Source: Tritrichomonas musculus
Taxonomy: Eukaryota; Parabasalia; Tritrichomonadida; Tritrichomonadidae
Direction of reading: 5' to 3'
Length of the DNA stretch: 64,000 nucleotides
NCBI GenBank assembly: GCA_039105265.1
Contig: JAPFFF010000001.1
Coordinates: forward strand, 7,006,001-7,070,000
Positions 8,204-15,653 of this stretch are shown one piece after another; the first letter of the stretch is position 1, and every line of letters begins with the position of its first letter. The notes beneath the pieces were generated by a model. That model searched no databases. It saw only the letters and a program-made list of their open reading frames with translations, and had not been told where the DNA came from. A program made the position numbers and the translations under genes.

Positions 8204-9373
8204 ATGTTATATCGTAATGAGAGATCACATAACCATCAAATCGAAACAGGAAATGTATTGCATGCATTTGAAGAGATGCGTCATATGATTAACGTTAATG
8301 ACGGAACACGTTCATTTTCATTCAGAACTGTTGACTGTCATGATCAGCCCGCACCGTTTACAGCAGGTCAATACTCACAAATCAGTTTAACTCATCCTGA
8401 TCATTTCATAAGTGATGTTGACAAAGGATTTCTAACATTTCATGTCAAACTAGATTTACAGTTGAATACCGATCTTGATAAATTGCGAACCATTGAAGAC
8501 CCTCAACACTTCTACAAACTGTTTGTCGGCTTCAAATCATCAAATCAGTTGTTCGATCGTTTAGAGATTCTACATAATAATGTTAATGTCGGATATCAAC
8601 AGAATGAATGTGTTCGTGAAGGTTTCTTATATTCTGCACTTAAACCAGAAACAGAAAAGAAAAGACGTAGATTCGTTCATTCTTTATGGGAGAATGTAAG
8701 TCAATATTCACAAACAATGGCAGGAACGTATGTAAATCTGATGAATTTCAAAGAGAACGGAAGAGCACAAGTTGAATTTGATTTAAACCTTCCGTTTGAT
8801 GACTTACTAGCATTACAGGCATTTGATCTGTTCCCTAACGGAATCATCGGTGATTTATCAATTCGTTTTCAAGTTAGCCCCGCCGGTCTTGTTTGGGCTG
8901 TTATTGATCCGTATGTAGTTGCTGAAACAAAAGCATTTCTCGAAGATGATGAATCTGTTTCTGCTGAATCATTAGATAAACTTCGTGATTTAAAGGTTCG
9001 CGGTAAACTTAAACGTCAATTCACACAAATCGGTAATGAAGCAACCATTCCTTCCGTGTTTGATCAAACACTTACAATCAAATATCAAAGAATACATGCA
9101 GGTAATCCTGTTGAGGAAGATGAAACACCAAAAGAAGTTGTATTTCATTACACAACTGATGATTATGAGAAGTTTCATGTGAAAGAGTCTGATGTTAATA
9201 AAGGAACGTTTGCAGAAATGATTGCATCGGCTGATCCCGATGCTCCGTTAGCTCCGGGCGATGTTGTTAAAATCTTAGAAACAAAACATAAAGACATTGA
9301 ATATTCAAACGGTGTTGCAACATTGACCTGCAATCAAATGACAATCACTCTTTGCAAATCAAACATGCAGGGC
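8204..9373 (+). pseudogene. Major capsid gene, first part, middle copy (followed by E-2 tip)
   Basis: Same as 5286-6455. It runs into the AGAGAGATAGGGGG tip of E-2 at 9374 after CAGGGC. Silent differences group it with the E-1 copy rather than the E-2 copy. Confidence 0.85.
9368..9373. repeat. Target-site duplication CAGGGC, left of E-2
   Basis: Matched by CAGGGC at 32597-32602, directly after the right tip. In the uninterrupted capsid gene at 11122 the same six bases occur once at that place. Confidence 0.9.
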
Positions 9374-9873
9374 AGAGAGATAGGGGGACCGGCTGGAGGG
9401 GTGAGATAAAAAAGGGGTAGGGTTAAAATACATATTTTAAGTTAACGGTCGCCACTTTTGAATCTTCATCTTTGAATTTACATCTTTGAACTTGTTTAGT
9501 AGTATATATCAGTCGGTTTCCGTCGGGTTAAAGCCCGCCGTCAACACGACTAATGAACAAAAATAACACAACTCAAAAAATCGAACTTTCAAAAATTTTT
9601 TATTTTTTTATCAGCAATTTATAATGTCAAACCAAGCCGAACAATTAAGCATCCTCATTAATAGAATCAACAAAAAGCTAAAAGGTTGGAGACCCGCTTT
9701 AAAATACCTCTACGATAATGATGATATCATAGATGAAGTACTAAAAGAGATAAATCACTTTATTAAACAGCTAAAGAAATTCAACGGTCCTTCTGAATTA
9801 ATTGCTGAACTTGAAGAACTCATTTATTAGACAATTCATTTAATTCTTTCTCAAGCTGATGAACTTTATTTTT
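9374..9873. repeat. E-2 left terminal inverted repeat
   Basis: About 500 bp, inverted at 32097-32596 with small differences. It contains GGGGTAGGGTTAAAATAC, the AT-rich leader and the 68-aa gene. Confidence 0.85.
9624..9830 (+). CDS. Terminal-repeat-embedded small helical protein (68 aa), E-2 left
   Basis: Two or three charged helices, as at 3788. Both ends of E-2 carry an open copy that differs at a few residues. The leader motif TTTTTTATC is 14 bases upstream of the ATG. Function unknown. Confidence 0.65.
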   Translation: MSNQAEQLSILINRINKKLKGWRPALKYLYDNDDIIDEVLKEINHFIKQLKKFNGPSELIAELEELIY

Positions 9874-10047
9874 GAGACTGTTGATGTCTTCAATAAGAGA
9901 TTCACGAACGGCAAGACCATCAGAGCCCAACATTCCTGATTTGATATTGTTGAGACATTGTTTGTAATCATAACACTTTTCTTTCAATCCTCGTTTGATA
10001 CGTTTTAATTCTGGTATTTCTTTCTTGTATTCTGTTAGTTCACTCAT
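9820..10047 (-). CDS. Coiled-coil small protein (75 aa), E-2
   Basis: Heptad-like Leu and charged pattern throughout. Tail-to-tail overlap of 11 bases with the 68-aa gene and a 14-base gap to the divergent 77-aa start. See the copy at 3984. Confidence 0.6.
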   Translation of the reverse strand: MSELTEYKKEIPELKRIKRGLKEKCYDYKQCLNNIKSGMLGSDGLAVRESLIEDINSLKNKVHQLEKELNELSNK

Positions 10048-10061
10048 TTAATAACAATTAA

Positions 10062-10295
10062 ATGTCTGTTATTAATCAAATGAGAACCGTTCATGATGAT
10101 AAACACAAAAACTATTTTGATAGATTACAATTAACGATGCAAAAGAATAGAACAAAAATAAACTCAGCTCCGACAGTGAAATGTTATAATGAAAAAGGTA
10201 ATGTATTTCATGAACCACAGCCAAAAACGACTAAATCATTAAATCATCATGATTCACTTAATCATTCTGTGGTTGTCAGGAGCAACAACATTTAA
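10062..10295 (+). CDS. Unknown small protein (77 aa), E-2
   Basis: Basic, His- and Asn-rich product that ends inside the convergent 176-aa gene. No recognised domain. Conservation in three copies is weak evidence because the copies are very recent. Confidence 0.5.
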   Translation: MSVINQMRTVHDDKHKNYFDRLQLTMQKNRTKINSAPTVKCYNEKGNVFHEPQPKTTKSLNHHDSLNHSVVVRSNNI

Positions 10296-10784
10296 AAAGT
10301 ATTCATTAATGACTTTTGATTGCTGATCAACAACATTTGAAAGCTTATTGATATGTTCTTCAAGTATTTTATTTTTATCGATGAGCTGTTTAATGATGAT
10401 ATCAACGTGAATCAACTTACTGTCAAACAAATCGCGAAGTTCATCAGTTTTGGAAGATATCGCATCAACTGTTTCTCTTAGCATAATAATATCAGCGGTG
10501 ATATTGTCATTCTCGAGTGTTTTAGTGATTGTATTCCCGACTTTCTTCAAATAAATGTCTCCTGAACATCGTTTTCCGTCTTTGCAATTACGTTTTGTAA
10601 TTTTGTATTCATTTCCGTCATTAGTGATGATTTTATAAATCTTGTTCAAATAGTTTGTCGTTTGTGATTTCATTTGATCAATATTCTTTTGATAGAACAA
10701 ATTGAACTCTTCAACTGATTTAAACACTTTTGATTCATTTATGTTTTCGTTTATTATTTTAAGTTCATTAATGTTTTCATTCAT
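10254..10784 (-). CDS. Unknown 176-aa protein with central basic domain, E-2
   Basis: See 4418. The layout is an Asn-rich start, then a Lys/Cys-rich centre with KRNCKDGKRCSGD, then a long C-terminal helix. It could be a nucleic-acid-binding oligomer. Confidence 0.55.
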   Translation of the reverse strand: MNENINELKIINENINESKVFKSVEEFNLFYQKNIDQMKSQTTNYLNKIYKIITNDGNEYKITKRNCKDGKRCSGDIYLKKVGNTITKTLENDNITADIIMLRETVDAISSKTDELRDLFDSKLIHVDIIIKQLIDKNKILEEHINKLSNVVDQQSKVINEYFLNVVAPDNHRMIK

Positions 10785-10816
10785 TTGAGTTTATGATAAA
10801 ACGTTTATAGATATCA

Positions 10817-11068
10817 TTAAACTTTATCTAATATTGACTTTCCGACCGTTCCAACTCGACCTGCCATACTTAAACCTGTATCAATAGTGTCAATCACTTG
10901 ACCGACGCCTGGAATGAATTTCGTTATCGGTTTAACTTTATCGATAATCTGTTTTCCGACATCAACGACTTTAGGGATGTTATCAACAATCTTTGTTGCT
11001 ACGTCTTTGATTTTGTTTCCGAACTTCTTGAAACCGTTCTTTATCTTATTGAATATGCCTATACCCAT
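10817..11068 (-). CDS. pVI-like small virion peptide (83 aa), E-2
   Basis: Amphipathic Lys/Gly start and hydrophobic Gly-rich end, divergent from the major capsid gene with 53 bases between the starts. A minor core or membrane-lytic virion peptide is the best guess from composition, position and its likeness to the protein at 59429. Confidence 0.5.
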   Translation of the reverse strand: MGIGIFNKIKNGFKKFGNKIKDVATKIVDNIPKVVDVGKQIIDKVKPITKFIPGVGQVIDTIDTGLSMAGRVGTVGKSILDKV

Positions 11069-11121
11069 TTTAAAGAGTAAATAAAAGAGATAATATATTG
11101 ATTCTTTTTATTAAATCATAA

Positions 11122-12990
11122 ATGTTATATCGTAATGAGAGATCACATAACCATCAAATCGAAACAGGAAATGTATTGCATGCATTTGAAGAGATGCGTC
11201 ATATGATTAACGTTAATGACGGAACACGTTCATTTTCATTCAGAACTGTTGACTGTCATGATCAGCCCGCACCGTTTACAGCAGGTCAATACTCACAAAT
11301 CAGTTTAACTCATCCTGATCATTTCATAAGTGATGTTGACAAAGGATTTCTAACATTTCATGTCAAACTAGATTTACAGTTGAATACCGATCTTGATAAA
11401 TTGCGAACCATTGAAGACCCTCAACACTTCTACAAACTGTTTGTCGGCTTCAAATCATCAAATCAGTTGTTCGATCGTTTAGAGATTCTACATAATAATG
11501 TTAATGTCGGATATCAACAGAATGAATGTGTTCGTGAAGGTTTCTTATATTCTGCACTTAAACCAGAAACAGAAAAGAAAAGACGTAGATTCGTTCATTC
11601 TTTATGGGAGAATGTAAGTCAATATTCACAAACAATGGCAGGAACGTATGTAAATCTGATGAATTTCAAAGAGAACGGAAGAGCACAAGTTGAATTTGAT
11701 TTAAACCTTCCGTTTGATGACTTACTAGCATTACAGGCATTTGATCTGTTCCCTAACGGAATCATCGGTGATTTATCAATTCGTTTTCAAGTCAGCCCCG
11801 CCGGTCTTGTTTGGGCTGTTATTGATCCGTATGTGGTTGCTGAAACAAAAGCATTTCTCGAAGATGATGAATCTGTTTCTGCTGAATCATTAGATAAACT
11901 TCGTGATTTAAAGGTTCGCGGTAAACTTAAACGTCAATTCACACAAATCGGTAATGAAGCAACCATTCCTTCCGTGTTTGATCAAACACTTACAATCAAA
12001 TATCAAAGAATACATGCAGGTAATCCTGTTGAGGAAGATGAAACACCAAAAGAAGTTGTATTTCATTACACAACTGATGATTATGAGAAGTTTCATGTGA
12101 AAGAGTCTGATGTTAATAAAGGAACGTTTGCAGAAATGATTGCATCGGCTGATCCCGATGCTCCGTTAGCTCCGGGCGATGTTGTTAAAATCTTAGAAAC
12201 AAAACATAAAGACATTGAATATTCAAACGGTGTTGCAACATTGACCTGCAATCAAATGACAATCACTCTTTGCAAATCAAACATGCAGGGCTACGGTGTT
12301 TGTGAAGCAACACGTCAAGGTATTGAAAACATTTTGAGACAAGGTTTAATCATTCCTTCACAGAAGGTTGATTATCATGCATTTCCGATTGCTGCCGCCG
12401 CAAACGGAATCAAATCAACATTGAACATACCTTTGATTAACGTTACAACGATATCGGTTCTGTTTCCAAAGCATCATAATGATTTGACTGTATTTGAAAA
12501 CCCTGTTTATCAAAACTGTTATTTGAACATAGGCGGTAAGAACTTCCCTGACGAGAACGTAGATACCATCGGTGCAAGATTCTTTGAAAATCAATTGACT
12601 GCAGGTGATTTAGACGCAATTACACTTCAATGTACAAAGGAATTTGAAGATTCATTTACTATGCCAAAGAACGACTCACGAGGTAATCGATACAAAAACA
12701 CTTTGTCTGATGCAACATCATTTGTATTCAATATTCAAACTGAAAGATCATCTGCAGGTTATTGTTATGATGGTTTAGACGGAGGTTTTGGTAATGTTCA
12801 AATTCAAATCAACGGTCAACCAATTCACACAGGTGTGAACGATACATATTATAATGTAAATGAAGAAGGTACAGTTCATCCACCCCCCTGTCAGTTATGT
12901 TTGTGCCGTGATACATACTTTAAATTATCTCTCGAAGGTTTAGAATACGTTGATGATGAAACGCCAAAAGGTTCGCAAGCTAATGAATAA
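11122..12990 (+). CDS. MCP: Major capsid protein, double jelly-roll (622 aa)
   Basis: This is the hexon-like capsid protein of Mavericks, which would form the trimeric capsomers of an icosahedral shell. The length fits the family. The N-terminal jelly-roll covers about residues 20-235 (strand-rich, with FVHSLWENVSQYSQTM and VEFDLNLPFDDLLALQAFDLFP). An Asp/Glu-rich insertion follows (about 240-380), and then the second jelly-roll, starting at LTCNQMTITLCKSNMQGYGV. Near the end comes FVFNIQTERSSAGYCYDGLDGGFGN. The shorter C-terminal homologue at 50275 and the diverged protein at 60589 share this plan. The ATG follows CTTTTTATTAAATCATAA. This copy is uninterrupted, whereas E-1's gene carries E-2. 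Confidence 0.85.
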   Translation: MLYRNERSHNHQIETGNVLHAFEEMRHMINVNDGTRSFSFRTVDCHDQPAPFTAGQYSQISLTHPDHFISDVDKGFLTFHVKLDLQLNTDLDKLRTIEDPQHFYKLFVGFKSSNQLFDRLEILHNNVNVGYQQNECVREGFLYSALKPETEKKRRRFVHSLWENVSQYSQTMAGTYVNLMNFKENGRAQVEFDLNLPFDDLLALQAFDLFPNGIIGDLSIRFQVSPAGLVWAVIDPYVVAETKAFLEDDESVSAESLDKLRDLKVRGKLKRQFTQIGNEATIPSVFDQTLTIKYQRIHAGNPVEEDETPKEVVFHYTTDDYEKFHVKESDVNKGTFAEMIASADPDAPLAPGDVVKILETKHKDIEYSNGVATLTCNQMTITLCKSNMQGYGVCEATRQGIENILRQGLIIPSQKVDYHAFPIAAAANGIKSTLNIPLINVTTISVLFPKHHNDLTVFENPVYQNCYLNIGGKNFPDENVDTIGARFFENQLTAGDLDAITLQCTKEFEDSFTMPKNDSRGNRYKNTLSDATSFVFNIQTERSSAGYCYDGLDGGFGNVQIQINGQPIHTGVNDTYYNVNEEGTVHPPPCQLCLCRDTYFKLSLEGLEYVDDETPKGSQANE

Positions 12991-13000
12991 ATAAACTGAT

Positions 13001-13046
13001 TTCGATTGAAGGTTAAAATTACCCCTTTCTATAGCTCTTTTTATTT
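13001..13046. repeat. Internal inverted repeat, upstream of the integrase
   Basis: The stretch with ATTGAAGGTTAAAATTACCC recurs inverted at 29553-29600, just after the 135-aa gene, 16.5 kb away in the same element. The match is about 46 bases with few differences. It also occurs in E-1 (33308 and 36380) and E-4 (54465). Confidence 0.65.
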
Positions 13047-13080
13047 TTGTGATTCTTTGACTGTTTCCGTTCACGGGGCG

Positions 13081-13102
13081 GCATTTGAAGGCTTTATTTT
13101 TG
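13081..13102 (+). promoter_or_regulatory. Composite motif before the integrase gene
   Basis: GCATTTGAAG followed by GCTTTATTTTTG ends eight bases before the integrase ATG. Near copies occur before the 81-aa gene (29641-29662), in E-1 at the same place, and at the outer edges of the inverted repeats round the PrimPol-helicase gene. Confidence 0.5.
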
Positions 13103-13110
13103 CGATCAAA

Positions 13111-14226
13111 ATGAATGAATACATCGAAGACATAGCGAGTGCACGCAGCTACAAAGAATCAATTAATTATCCTTTCAAATCTAAATACAAGTACATCAAA
13201 GACACAAACATTAAAACCGAGCCATACATACCGGATTTCCGATTGAAAACAGTAAAGAAACTATCAAAACCTGACTTCTCATTTGAGCCTCATTGTTGGG
13301 AAATGGATATAATGTTTGCATTAAACAAAGCTTATCTCGTCCTAATCAATGTAAACACGAAATACTTAATTGTTGAACCGATTGCGGACAGAACTGAGTT
13401 AACTATAATCAAAGTAATTGATAAACTAGTTAATAAAAGGAATATCAGAATCGAAACAATTAAATGTGATGGTGAACAGGCTTTTATATCAAATGCATTC
13501 AAAAGTTATTGCAACGGAGACGAAAGATACCAATCAAACAAACCGTCAATTAAATTCAAAGCCCCAAACAAAATAAAGTTAATCATTGATGATTCACCTT
13601 TCACGAACGCACATAAATGTGTTGATGCAGTAATCAGAACTTTACGAAACGCTTTCGGTCAGTCACAACAACGAATGACAAATAATGTATTGATACAACA
13701 AACGGTTAAATGGTACAATAACACACCTCATTCATCTCTTCGTTTATTGAATCCTTTATACACATCATTTGATGAAGAAACTGATGAATACCTTGACAAA
13801 CGACAATCAAAATACATTTATCTTACACCTCAACAGATGCAAGACGACCGCGACTTTGAATGGCAGTACATAAGAGCGAAATCAATGCAATTGAAAGAGA
13901 TTCAACAAAAACAACGATTTAAAGGTCTTCTGTCATATAAACCCAAAAATATAATACTCATTCACACCGATTACGGAAAAACAGAAAAGAAACATGAAAA
14001 GCGAAGAAGAGTATTTAATGAACTCGCTGAATTCATTTGTTATGAATCAGGAAACGTTAAATGTAAACTATTAAATCCTTTGCGTCAAACTAACAAAACA
14101 CTGAAGAACAAAACAATAATAACAGTTCCAATCATGTACACAAAATATGTTTGTTCATCAATAGATGCTTTGAATGATGATTATAAAATATTCTTTTTGA
14201 CTTATAAAACGCAAAATGAAAGCTAA
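13111..14226 (+). CDS. INT: Maverick integrase, rve superfamily (371 aa)
   Basis: Retroviral-type integrase that inserts the linear element DNA and leaves 6-bp duplications. The RNase-H-fold core covers about residues 60-185: CWEMDIMF gives the first catalytic Asp (residue 66), ETIKCDGEQAF the second (residue 120), and HKCVDAVIRTLRNAFG spans the third position and following helix. A C-terminal SH3-like region follows QRFKGLLSYKPKNIILIHTD. An upstream frame starting with a non-ATG codon at 13006 is rejected, because the ATG at 13111 follows the conserved TTTATTTTTG leader and matches the start in E-1. It overlaps the penton-like gene by 11 bases. Confidence 0.85.
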   Translation: MNEYIEDIASARSYKESINYPFKSKYKYIKDTNIKTEPYIPDFRLKTVKKLSKPDFSFEPHCWEMDIMFALNKAYLVLINVNTKYLIVEPIADRTELTIIKVIDKLVNKRNIRIETIKCDGEQAFISNAFKSYCNGDERYQSNKPSIKFKAPNKIKLIIDDSPFTNAHKCVDAVIRTLRNAFGQSQQRMTNNVLIQQTVKWYNNTPHSSLRLLNPLYTSFDEETDEYLDKRQSKYIYLTPQQMQDDRDFEWQYIRAKSMQLKEIQQKQRFKGLLSYKPKNIILIHTDYGKTEKKHEKRRRVFNELAEFICYESGNVKCKLLNPLRQTNKTLKNKTIITVPIMYTKYVCSSIDALNDDYKIFFLTYKTQNES

Positions 14227-14566
14227 ACAAGCAATCACAAAACGATACTATCACACACAAACAAAAGATTTTAATCTTCCTGATGACTTCGTTTATAGTC
14301 GCAACAAGAAGTACATTGTTGTTCAGTATTGTGGTGCTGTTGTCAATCAACATATTGTCGGTGATTTGATGGTTCATTCAGATATAGTTGAATTCATGCC
14401 TTTCTGCGACCATTTCATTATGCTTGCTAACAGAAGACAAACCAAATACCGTAAATATGAGTGTCTGAACAACACAAAAAAAGAATATCATTTATGGTTT
14501 ACAGACATGAAAGGAAACGTTATTGAACCTGAATCATTTATATTCAGTTGTTTATTAATTTATTGA
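14216..14566 (+). CDS. Probable minor capsid (penton-like) protein (116 aa)
   Basis: A short, strand-rich protein without charged runs, as expected for a single jelly-roll. Landmarks are ITKRYYHTQTKDFNLPDDFV, then YIVVQYCGAVV, HSDIVEF, HFIMLANRRQTKYRKYE and a final WFTDMKGN ... ESFIFSCLLIY. The 130-aa protein at 47584 is a clear homologue. The 438-aa protein at 56130 has the same beginning and end around a large insert. Small single-jelly-roll penton proteins accompany the major capsid gene in Mavericks, and the gene sits just behind the integrase in both E-2 and E-3. The assignment is inference from this pattern. Confidence 0.5.
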   Translation: MKAKQAITKRYYHTQTKDFNLPDDFVYSRNKKYIVVQYCGAVVNQHIVGDLMVHSDIVEFMPFCDHFIMLANRRQTKYRKYECLNNTKKEYHLWFTDMKGNVIEPESFIFSCLLIY

Positions 14567-14579
14567 AGTATCAAAGAAT

Positions 14580-15584
14580 ATGTTTAATAATCTCGGTAAT
14601 TTGTTTAAAACAAAGGAACAAATCGAGAGAGAAGAACGAGAGAAAGCGATACGTATACAAAGACAGAAAGTCCGTGAACGGGCACGTGATATAAGAAATA
14701 AAGCATATGAAGTACAACAGATTGGAAATGCAAATGCACAATTATATCAAACACAAGCTAATGTATTGAGGACTCAATTACCACCGAGAACTAATTTACT
14801 GGATTACCAAAGACAAACAAATAATTTGGTATTAAATGAACAACAGGAACATAATGATTTTCGTTTGAAAAGAAAGCTGCAAGATTATCAATACATTAAT
14901 CGAAATCAACATATTGATGATGTTCAAGAGGAATACCAGAAGACGAAACAAACGTGTTTCGGAAATCAACCACCACCACAAATGAATCAATTTAATCAAA
15001 CACCACCACCGCCACCACAAATGAATCAATTTAATCAACCGCCACAGACATCAACATACTCAATACCTGTTATCAATTCACCTCCACAAACACCAAAAAT
15101 AAATAAACATATTCAATTTGCTGACGCAACTACATCACCGTATCTGAAGGATGCGGCAACATCTCCCTACAAATCACCCCCACAAACAAATAAGTTTGCT
15201 AATGCTGCAACATCTCCTTTCAAATCACCACAAAATGAAGAAGTATCATTTGCAAATGCGAAAGTTTATCATGTATCTTCTTCATCTGACGACGATAATG
15301 ATAACCCGCCAATAAAGTACGGATGGATTGCTTTCAGTGATGATGAATCACCTCAACCGTATTCAATAAGAAAAACATTTTCATCTTCATCTGATTCATT
15401 ACCTTCTGATTCATCTTCCGATACATTCCCTAATGGTTCACCAAAAAATAAAAAACAAAGTGATTCAAAGGGTAAACACAGTAAAAAACAAACGAATTCA
15501 CAACCGTTTCCAATACATAATGATTCTTTAAATACTGCGGGCAGTGACTCAACGAGAAGGAGGAGAAGAAGAAGACCGTCATAA
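14580..15584 (+). CDS. Low-complexity protein with Arg-rich tail (334 aa)
   Basis: The first 60 residues form a charged helix (KEQIEREEREKAIRIQRQK). A Gln/Asn/Pro-rich middle contains two copies of PPPPQMNQFNQ. Next come three imperfect repeats of the type DAATSPYKSP / NAATSPFKSP (about residues 180-225), Ser/Asp clusters, and a final TRRRRRRRPS. The basic tail and disorder fit a DNA-binding core or packaging protein, but no family is recognised. It starts 13 bases after the penton-like gene, so the two are probably co-transcribed. E-3 has an unrelated-looking 331-aa gene at the same place. Confidence 0.55.
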   Translation: MFNNLGNLFKTKEQIEREEREKAIRIQRQKVRERARDIRNKAYEVQQIGNANAQLYQTQANVLRTQLPPRTNLLDYQRQTNNLVLNEQQEHNDFRLKRKLQDYQYINRNQHIDDVQEEYQKTKQTCFGNQPPPQMNQFNQTPPPPPQMNQFNQPPQTSTYSIPVINSPPQTPKINKHIQFADATTSPYLKDAATSPYKSPPQTNKFANAATSPFKSPQNEEVSFANAKVYHVSSSSDDDNDNPPIKYGWIAFSDDESPQPYSIRKTFSSSSDSLPSDSSSDTFPNGSPKNKKQSDSKGKHSKKQTNSQPFPIHNDSLNTAGSDSTRRRRRRRPS

Positions 15585-15653
15585 AAATAAAATCATCATT
15601 TTGCAAAAGAGGTTCAAGGTAGCTTCATCAAATAATCATTAATTTATTTTTGT

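Larger units (their letters stand above)
6456..9373. repeat. Middle tandem copy of the left arm (2918 bp), a recombinant
   Basis: It repeats the segment starting at 9374 and that starting at 3527 with an exact 2918-bp period. Its first part (terminal repeat, 68-aa and 75-aa genes) matches the E-2 copy. Its later part (176-aa gene onward) matches the E-1 copy, including the switch into an E-2-type tip at the end. A crossover between the two arms, somewhere around 7080-7680, explains it. A scaffold error is the alternative. Confidence 0.8.

Noticed and set aside
13006-13110. Upstream extension of the integrase frame starting with a non-ATG codon
   Set aside because: The ATG at 13111 has the conserved leader and equals the start in E-1; the extension covers a regulatory repeat.
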